A DNA stretch of 13,277 nt from Pseudomonadota bacterium (GTDB lineage: Bacteria; Pseudomonadota; Gammaproteobacteria; Burkholderiales; SG8-39), in the NCBI GenBank assembly GCA_021848555.1, contig JAJZUN010000028.1:1-13277 (forward strand), written 5' to 3'. Position 1 is the stretch's first letter. The number at the start of each line of letters is the position of its first letter. The notes under the pieces are model-generated. The model worked only from the letters and a program-made list of their open reading frames with translations. It did no database searches and was not told the DNA's origin. Made by a program: the position numbers and the translations under genes. Of the stretch, positions 6,086-13,277 are shown piece after piece.

Positions 6086-6439
6086 ATGGCTGACAAAATC
6101 AAGCTGGTACTGGCTGCGCTGCTGTTAGCTGCGGGCGTCGCCGGGTTTTACTACCTCGGCGACAGCGCGGCCATAGTGCGTCTGGCTGCGATCGTGGCAG
6201 GTGCCGCAGCCGGCATCGCGGTCGCATGGTTTACCGCGCCCGGTCAGCAGTTCCTCGCGTTCGTGCGCGACGCGATCACCGAAGTGAAAAAGGTCGTGTG
6301 GCCTACGCGCAAGGAATCGCTGCAGACGGCCGGGATCGTGTTTGCTTTCGTTCTGGTCATGGCCGTGTTCCTGTGGGTGAGCGACAAGACGCTGGAATAC
6401 CTGTTGTACGACTTGATACTGGGCTGGAAGAAACTATGA
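6086..6439 (+). CDS. secE: Protein translocase subunit SecE
   Basis: A 117-residue inner-membrane protein, the clamp-like subunit of the SecYEG channel. It has three hydrophobic segments, as in E. coli (about 7-24, 32-50 and 82-98). The conserved cytoplasmic amphipathic helix [15 protein letters not shown] (56-70) and the signature VVWPTRKE (70-77) precede the last membrane segment. The frame is open upstream to 6008 through tRNA-Trp, but ATG 6086 is the start that gives the family N-terminus ([11 protein letters not shown]); the Shine-Dalgarno is weak. The TGA stop overlaps the nusG ATG (ATGA), which implies translational coupling. Confidence 0.96.
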   Translation: MADKIKLVLAALLLAAGVAGFYYLGDSAAIVRLAAIVAGAAAGIAVAWFTAPGQQFLAFVRDAITEVKKVVWPTRKESLQTAGIVFAFVLVMAVFLWVSDKTLEYLLYDLILGWKKL

Positions 6440-6969
6440 GCAAGCGCTGGTACGTGGTTCACGCCTATTCCGGCTTCGAGAAGTCGGTGCAGCGCGCGCT
6501 CGAGGACCGCATCCGGCGCGCCGGCATGCAGGACAAATTTGGCAAGATCCTCGTTCCCACGGAAGAGGTGGTCGAGATGAAGGCCGGCCAGAAGAACATT
6601 TCCGAGCGCAAGTTCTTCCCCGGCTATGTGCTGGTCGAAATGGAAATGGACGACGAGACCTGGCACTTGGTGAAAAGCACCAACAAGGTCACCGGCTTCG
6701 TCGGCGGCACGGCGAGCAAGCCGACGCCGATCTCGGTCAAGGAAGTCGACAACATCATGCACCAGATGCAGGAGGGCGTGGAGAAACCCAAGCCCAAGGT
6801 GCTGTTCGAGGTGGGCGAAGGCGTGCGCGTGAAGGAAGGCCCATTCACCGATTTCCACGGCTTGGTGGAGGACGTCAACTACGACAAGTCGAAGCTGCGC
6901 GTGTCGGTCACGATCTTTGGTCGGGCGACGCCGGTGGAACTGGAGTTCGGACAGGTCGAGAAGGCTTAA
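6436..6969 (+). CDS. nusG: Transcription termination/antitermination factor NusG
   Basis: A 177-residue protein, near the usual length (E. coli 181). The N-terminal NGN domain starts with [17 protein letters not shown] and includes the loop after [14 protein letters not shown]; a linker (about 112-123, KPKPK) leads to the KOW domain with [20 protein letters not shown] at about 125-144. NusG binds RNA polymerase at the clamp and beta gate loop, suppresses pausing, and links to Rho or to ribosomal S10 through the KOW domain. The start ATG overlaps the secE stop, with GGAAG at 5-nt spacing inside secE. It has the general-factor form, without insertions that would suggest a specialised paralogue. 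Confidence 0.97.
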   Translation: MSKRWYVVHAYSGFEKSVQRALEDRIRRAGMQDKFGKILVPTEEVVEMKAGQKNISERKFFPGYVLVEMEMDDETWHLVKSTNKVTGFVGGTASKPTPISVKEVDNIMHQMQEGVEKPKPKVLFEVGEGVRVKEGPFTDFHGLVEDVNYDKSKLRVSVTIFGRATPVELEFGQVEKA

Positions 6970-7111
6970 GCCGGTTCCGCCGTGTAGGCGCGGACCGCGA
7001 AAAATGTGGTTGCGGCGGCAGTTGTGTCGTTGCGGTGAGCGGCAGTTGAAGTGGTAGCGATGTTTAACCGGGGAGGGCTTTAGGCCCGTTTGAACCCACG
7101 AGGAGTGATAT
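6970..7111 (+). promoter_or_regulatory. rplK leader with probable L1 autoregulatory site
   Basis: The 142-bp nusG-rplK gap ends in a two-helix structure: GGG (7071-7073) with CCC (7095-7097) outside, GGGC (7075-7078) with GCCC (7084-7087) inside, loop TTTAG, and an asymmetric internal loop (A7074 against the seven bases 7088-7094). L1 represses its own L11-L1 mRNA by binding a leader element that mimics its 23S rRNA site and has two helices around an asymmetric loop; place and shape fit. It lies directly before the rplK Shine-Dalgarno (AGGAG, 7101-7105). I find no convincing promoter in the gap. Confidence 0.5.
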
Positions 7112-7546
7112 ATGGCAAAGAAGATAGTCGGCTTTATCAAGCTGCAGGTTCCTGCAGGCAAAGCCAACCCCAGCCCCCCGATCGGGCCGGCGCTGGGCCA
7201 GCGCGGTCTCAACATCATGGAGTTCTGCAAGGCGTTCAACGCGCAGACGCAAAAGGTGGAGCCCGGCCTCGCGCTGCCGGTGGTGATCACCGCATTTGCG
7301 GACAAGAGCTTCACGTTCATCATCAAGACGCCTCCGGCTACGGTGCTGATCAAGAAGGCGGCCGGCATCGACAAGGGCAGCAAGGTTCCGCACACCGACA
7401 AGGTGGGCAAGCTCACGCGTGCCCAGGCTGAGGAAATCGCCAAGACCAAGATGCCCGATCTGACCGCGGCCGATATGGACGCCGCCGTGCGCACCATCGC
7501 CGGCAGCGCGCGTTCCATGGGCGTGGTCGTGGAGGGGGTGAAATGA
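7112..7546 (+). CDS. rplK: Large ribosomal subunit protein L11 (uL11)
   Basis: A 144-residue protein of the GTPase-associated centre, binding 23S rRNA helices 43/44 at the stalk base. The N-terminal domain has the proline-rich [20 protein letters not shown] segment (about 22-41), which contacts thiostrepton-type drugs and the stringent factor RelA's site. The C-terminal rRNA-binding domain includes [18 protein letters not shown] (about 69-86) and ends with [13 protein letters not shown]. Length is normal. ATG follows AGGAG at 6-nt spacing. The stop overlaps the rplA start (AAATGA), so L11 and L1 are probably translated as a coupled pair. Confidence 0.98.
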   Translation: MAKKIVGFIKLQVPAGKANPSPPIGPALGQRGLNIMEFCKAFNAQTQKVEPGLALPVVITAFADKSFTFIIKTPPATVLIKKAAGIDKGSKVPHTDKVGKLTRAQAEEIAKTKMPDLTAADMDAAVRTIAGSARSMGVVVEGVK

Positions 7547-8250
7547 ACCAGCCAGTCGTAAAGCTTTCCAAGCGCCAGAAGGCCACTGCCACTCTGGTCG
7601 AGCGCAACAAGGCCTACCCGGCCCTGGATGCGATGAAACTGATCAAGCAGACGGCCACCGCCAAGTTCGACGAATCGGTGGACGTCGCGGTCAACCTCGG
7701 CATCGATGCGAAGAAATCGGACCAGACCGTGCGCGGTTCGGTGGTCCTGCCTGCAGGCACCGGCAAGAAGGTGCGTGTCGCCGTGTTCGCCCAGGGCGAT
7801 AAGGCTGCCGCCGCCAAGACCGCCGGTGCCGATATCGTCGGCATGGAGGATCTGGCCGAGCAGATCAAGGCGGGCAAGATGGATTTCGACGTGCTGGTCG
7901 CCAGTCCGGACACCATGCGCATCGTCGGTCAGCTGGGCCAGATATTGGGTCCGCGCGGCCTGATGCCGAATCCGAAGGTGGGCACGGTAACGCCCGATGT
8001 GGCGACCGCGGTGAAAAATGCCAAGGCAGGCCAGGTGCAATACCGTGCCGACAAGGCGGGCATCGTGCAATGCACGATCGGCCGCGCTTCGTTCGCGCCG
8101 GAGGCATTGTTTGAGAACCTGAAAGCCCTGGTGGACGCACTGAACAAGGCCAAACCGGCTGCGAGCAAGGGCGTTTACCTGCAGAAGCTGTCGGTGTCGA
8201 GCACCATGGGCCCGGGCGTCCGCGTGGATGTCGCGAGCGTAAGCAGCTAG
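7543..8250 (+). CDS. rplA: Large ribosomal subunit protein L1 (uL1)
   Basis: A 235-residue protein that forms the L1 stalk for E-site tRNA release and represses the L11-L1 mRNA. Domain I is split: its N-terminal part includes [17 protein letters not shown] and its C-terminal part [21 protein letters not shown]. The inserted domain II runs roughly 70-160. The family signature [19 protein letters not shown] is at about 130-148. ATG overlaps the rplK stop, with GGAGG (7531-7535) inside rplK at 7-nt spacing. Length is normal. Confidence 0.98.
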   Translation: MNQPVVKLSKRQKATATLVERNKAYPALDAMKLIKQTATAKFDESVDVAVNLGIDAKKSDQTVRGSVVLPAGTGKKVRVAVFAQGDKAAAAKTAGADIVGMEDLAEQIKAGKMDFDVLVASPDTMRIVGQLGQILGPRGLMPNPKVGTVTPDVATAVKNAKAGQVQYRADKAGIVQCTIGRASFAPEALFENLKALVDALNKAKPAASKGVYLQKLSVSSTMGPGVRVDVASVSS

Positions 8251-8262
8251 AGGAATTTGGAT

Positions 8263-8278
8263 CCCCGCGGGCGCGGGG
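8263..8278 (+). repeat. GC hairpin after rplA
   Basis: CCCCGC (8263-8268) and GCGGGG (8273-8278) form a 6-bp GC-only stem with a 4-nt loop, 12 bp after the rplA stop. No T-run follows, so it may be an attenuator, an RNase processing site, or the 3' boundary of the L11-L1 message rather than an intrinsic terminator. Confidence 0.4.
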
Positions 8279-8319
8279 GCAGAACTTTGGGCCGCTGCGG
8301 CAGGTCATCGCTGCGGCGG

Positions 8320-8495
8320 GTTATCAAAGACCGTTGGGGTTCGAGGGAAATCGCTGTCGGCTAAGGGGCAACCTGAAACCAACGGCGCGAGTCGCCCGAG
8401 AACTTAATCGGTAGCAGCCGGTGGAAGCAAGCGCGATGGGTTTACCCCGCGTCGCGCTTGGCCCGTCAGCCGCAATGCCCAACGCAGATGGCGCA
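8320..8495 (+). ncRNA. L10 leader (L10-L7/L12 autoregulatory mRNA element)
   Basis: This segment of the 390-bp rplA-rplJ gap matches the layout of the rplJ leader known in E. coli: an AAAGACCG-type 5' part (TCAAAGACCGTTGGG) and a 3' part (CCCAACGCAGATGGCG) close a long helix, CGTTGGG (8332-8338) with CCCAACG (8478-8484). Within it lies a strong hairpin, CAAGCGCGA (8428-8436) with TCGCGCTTG (8452-8460), with an inner GGG/CCC. In the family, the L10-(L7/L12) complex binds this RNA and represses rplJ translation at a distance. A second partner for the 5' strand, CCAACGG (8379-8385), could compete. Confidence 0.72.
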
Positions 8496-8640
8496 CCCCA
8501 ATGCAGGATTTTTCCTGAATGTAAGGTCGCCGCAATGTAACGCAGAACGAGGAATGCGCGAGCGCAAGGAGGGAAAGCACTTAGGTGCCCACCCGAACGG
8601 TGTTCCGCAAACCGAGTTCTGATTTAACAGGAGTTAGACC
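8496..8640 (+). promoter_or_regulatory. Distal rplJ leader with hairpin, decoy Shine-Dalgarno and possible short uORF
   Basis: Between the L10 leader and rplJ there is a small hairpin, CAGGA (8504-8508) with TCCTG (8513-8517), and an anti-SD-complementary AAGGAGGG (8566-8573) about 68 nt before the rplJ start with no well-placed gene after it. ATG at 8554 opens a 22-codon reading frame ending with TGA at 8620-8622, 6 nt before the true rplJ Shine-Dalgarno; its own ribosome binding site is poor (AGGA only 0-1 nt from the ATG). Function of the short frame is unproven. Confidence 0.3.
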
Positions 8641-9171
8641 TTGGGTCTCAATCTCGAGCAGAAGAAGGCGGTGGTTGCCGAAGTGTCCACGCAAGTGGGC
8701 AAGGCGCAGGCGATCATTGTCGCTGAGTACCGTGGTCTGGAAGTGGGTGTCATGACCGAATTGCGCGCGAAGGCGCGCAAAGCGGGCGTGTACCTGCGCG
8801 TGCTGAAGAACACCCTGGTGCGCCGTGCCGTCAAGGATACGCCGTTCGACAAGTTGTCCGAGAAGATGGTCGGGCCGCTGGTCTACGGCATTTCGTCCGA
8901 TCCGGTCGCGAGCGCCAAGGTGCTGAACGAATTCGCCAAGGCGAACGAGAAATTCGTGATCAAGGCAGGCGGTCTGCCGAACGCCGTGATTTCCGCGAAG
9001 GAAGTCACCGCGCTCGCCAACATGCCCAGCCGCGAACAGTTGCTCTCCACCTTGCTCGGCACGATGCAGGCGCCGACGGTGAAATTCGTGCAGACGCTGA
9101 ACGAAGTGCCGTCGAAGTTCGTGCGCGCGCTCGCAGCGGTCCGCGATCAGAAAGAAAAAGCGGCCGCATAG
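8641..9171 (+). CDS. rplJ: Large ribosomal subunit protein L10 (uL10), TTG start
   Basis: A 176-residue stalk-base protein that binds 23S rRNA and carries L7/L12 dimers on its C-terminal helix. The N-terminal domain has [20 protein letters not shown] (about 24-43) and [11 protein letters not shown] (about 59-69), both typical. The C-terminal helix, after [16 protein letters not shown], is the L7/L12 attachment region. The start is TTG: it encodes the conserved N-terminus [15 protein letters not shown], and AGGAG (8629-8633) lies 7 nt before it, while no ATG or GTG gives that N-terminus. The rare start codon may keep L10 at one copy per stalk and favour autogenous control. Confidence 0.96.
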   Translation: MGLNLEQKKAVVAEVSTQVGKAQAIIVAEYRGLEVGVMTELRAKARKAGVYLRVLKNTLVRRAVKDTPFDKLSEKMVGPLVYGISSDPVASAKVLNEFAKANEKFVIKAGGLPNAVISAKEVTALANMPSREQLLSTLLGTMQAPTVKFVQTLNEVPSKFVRALAAVRDQKEKAAA

Positions 9172-9235
9172 CTTTCCCAACTTCCGTACCCGTTATCAAC
9201 GATTTAAACGACTTAACACATTCAGGAGTCAACAA

Positions 9236-9616
9236 ATGGCAATCGCAAGAGCAGAACTACTCGACGCAATTTCGAACATGACCGTGCTGGAACTCTCCAC
9301 CCTGATCAAGGAAATGGAAGAGAAGTTCGGCGTATCGGCCGCCGCAGCCGTCGCCGTGGCCGCTCCGGCTGCTGCGGGCGCTGCCGCCCCGGCCGCCGAA
9401 GAGCAGACTGAATTCAAGGTCATGCTCACCGCCGCCGGCGAGAGCAAGGTCAACGTCATCAAGGTGGTCCGCGCGATCACCGGTCTGGGCCTGAAAGAAG
9501 CCAAGGACCTGGTCGACGGCGCACCGAAGGCGGTGAAAGAAGGCATTGCGAAGAAAGATGCGGAAGACATCGTCAAGCAGCTGATCGAAGCCGGCGCCAA
9601 AGCCGAGATGAAGTAA
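9236..9616 (+). CDS. rplL: Large ribosomal subunit protein L7/L12 (bL12)
   Basis: A 126-residue stalk protein, present in several copies per ribosome, that recruits and stimulates translational GTPases including EF-Tu. The N-terminal dimerisation/L10-binding domain (1-33) has [20 protein letters not shown]. An alanine-rich flexible hinge (about 34-55, [14 protein letters not shown]) follows, and the globular C-terminal domain starts at [20 protein letters not shown] with the GTPase-factor site [20 protein letters not shown]. Slightly longer than E. coli L12 (120-121) because of the hinge. ATG follows AGGAG (9224-9228) at 7-nt spacing, better than the rplJ site, as expected for a multi-copy protein. 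Confidence 0.98.
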   Translation: MAIARAELLDAISNMTVLELSTLIKEMEEKFGVSAAAAVAVAAPAAAGAAAPAAEEQTEFKVMLTAAGESKVNVIKVVRAITGLGLKEAKDLVDGAPKAVKEGIAKKDAEDIVKQLIEAGAKAEMK

Positions 9617-9630
9617 GCCAAACGGCAATC

Positions 9631-9674
9631 GGGCTGGCAGCCGCGGTTTCGGGCTGCCGGCCCTTGCCATTTTT
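9631..9674 (+). terminator. Attenuator-like hairpin between rplL and rpoB
   Basis: A 12-bp stem, GGGCTGGCAGCC (9631-9642) with GGCTGCCGGCCC (9652-9663), has one G-T pair and a 9-nt loop, and T5 occurs at 9670-9674, six bases after the stem. The delayed T-run predicts partial rather than full termination. In E. coli an attenuator at this same place lowers rpoBC transcription relative to the ribosomal genes, so the same role is likely here. Confidence 0.7.
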
Positions 9675-9709
9675 GAGAATTGCCGATTTTTGCGCAGTGG
9701 CTTGAAGAG

Positions 9710-9740
9710 AGCGATCAGACCGATGGCATGTTGCATCGCT
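9710..9740 (+). repeat. Second hairpin before rpoB
   Basis: AGCGAT (9710-9715) and ATCGCT (9735-9740) form a 6-bp stem with a 19-nt loop. In E. coli the rplL-rpoB gap carries an RNase III processing hairpin after the attenuator; this weaker structure could play that part, but a 6-bp stem is short for RNase III. Confidence 0.3.
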
Positions 9741-9795
9741 GATTTCTGTCTTGTGACCCCTGACTTTCGAATTCTGACTCCTGCATCCTGAACTG
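9740..9795 (+). repeat. Array of eight degenerate 7-nt units before rpoB
   Basis: Fifty-six consecutive bases divide into eight 7-nt units of consensus TGAcTYC. Position 1 is T in 7 of 8 (C once), position 2 is G in all 8, position 3 is A in 6, position 5 is T in 6, and positions 6 and 7 are mostly pyrimidine. The array ends inside the rpoB Shine-Dalgarno (GGAG, 9795-9798). It resembles heptanucleotide short tandem repeats known from other bacteria, and shares its consensus with the inverted array after tuf. Confidence 0.65.
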
Positions 9796-9803
9796 GAGCT
9801 GTT

Positions 9804-13277
<3,474 letters not shown>

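Noticed and set aside
6244..8070. A 608-codon antisense frame over nusG, rplK and rplA
   Set aside because: It is the same codon-bias artefact; it spans three real genes and their gap and has no ribosome binding site or recognisable motif.

Overview
The window is a core-genome segment from a GC-rich betaproteobacterium. The evidence is the gene order tRNA-Tyr, tRNA-Gly, tRNA-Thr, tuf, tRNA-Trp, secE, nusG, rplK, rplA, rplJ, rplL, rpoB, the proteobacterial form of these proteins, and the start of a large fused indolepyruvate:ferredoxin-oxidoreductase-type protein. I cannot name the genus. I see no mobile element, CRISPR array, phage gene or rRNA, and I found no convincing exotic system.

Left part (1-4061), accessory metabolism. 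A partial leftward gene begins at 147 with an N-terminus like indolepyruvate ferredoxin oxidoreductase. An AT-richer 176-bp divergent region separates it from a rightward pair: a thiamine-diphosphate (TPP) enzyme of the acetolactate-synthase superfamily (324-1928) and a beta-hydroxyacid-dehydrogenase-like NAD(P) oxidoreductase with a DUF1932-type C-terminus (1963-2865). Next come two leftward genes: a small orphan J-domain protein (2884-3240), convergent with the dehydrogenase across only 18 bp, and an alpha/beta hydrolase (3351-4052).

Right part (4260-13277), the translation/transcription operon. A good sigma70-type promoter (TTGACT, 17 bp, CATAAT, GC-rich discriminator) stands just before tRNA-Tyr. 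The tRNAs, EF-Tu, SecE, NusG, ribosomal proteins L11, L1, L10 and L7/L12, and RNA polymerase beta then follow on one strand. RpoB is cut by the window edge after 1158 codons. Likely regulatory RNA elements are an L1-type site before rplK, an L10-leader-like structure in the long rplA-rplJ gap, and a strong attenuator-like hairpin between rplL and rpoB. Together the operon makes tRNAs, the factor that delivers them, part of the secretion channel, the ribosomal stalk and its base, and the beta subunit of RNA polymerase, so stringent and autogenous control is expected.

The less expected signals are a 56-bp array of eight degenerate 7-nt units running into the rpoB ribosome binding site, a shorter array of the same type in the opposite orientation right after tuf, the G-ending codon choice of tuf (23 of 27 Thr codons ACG, 8 of 20 Arg codons CGG), two mutually exclusive 7-bp pairings in the L10 leader, and the unassigned TPP enzyme/dehydrogenase pair beside a second TPP enzyme. 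Very long ORFs antisense to the ribosomal genes and rpoB are judged to be codon-bias shadows.
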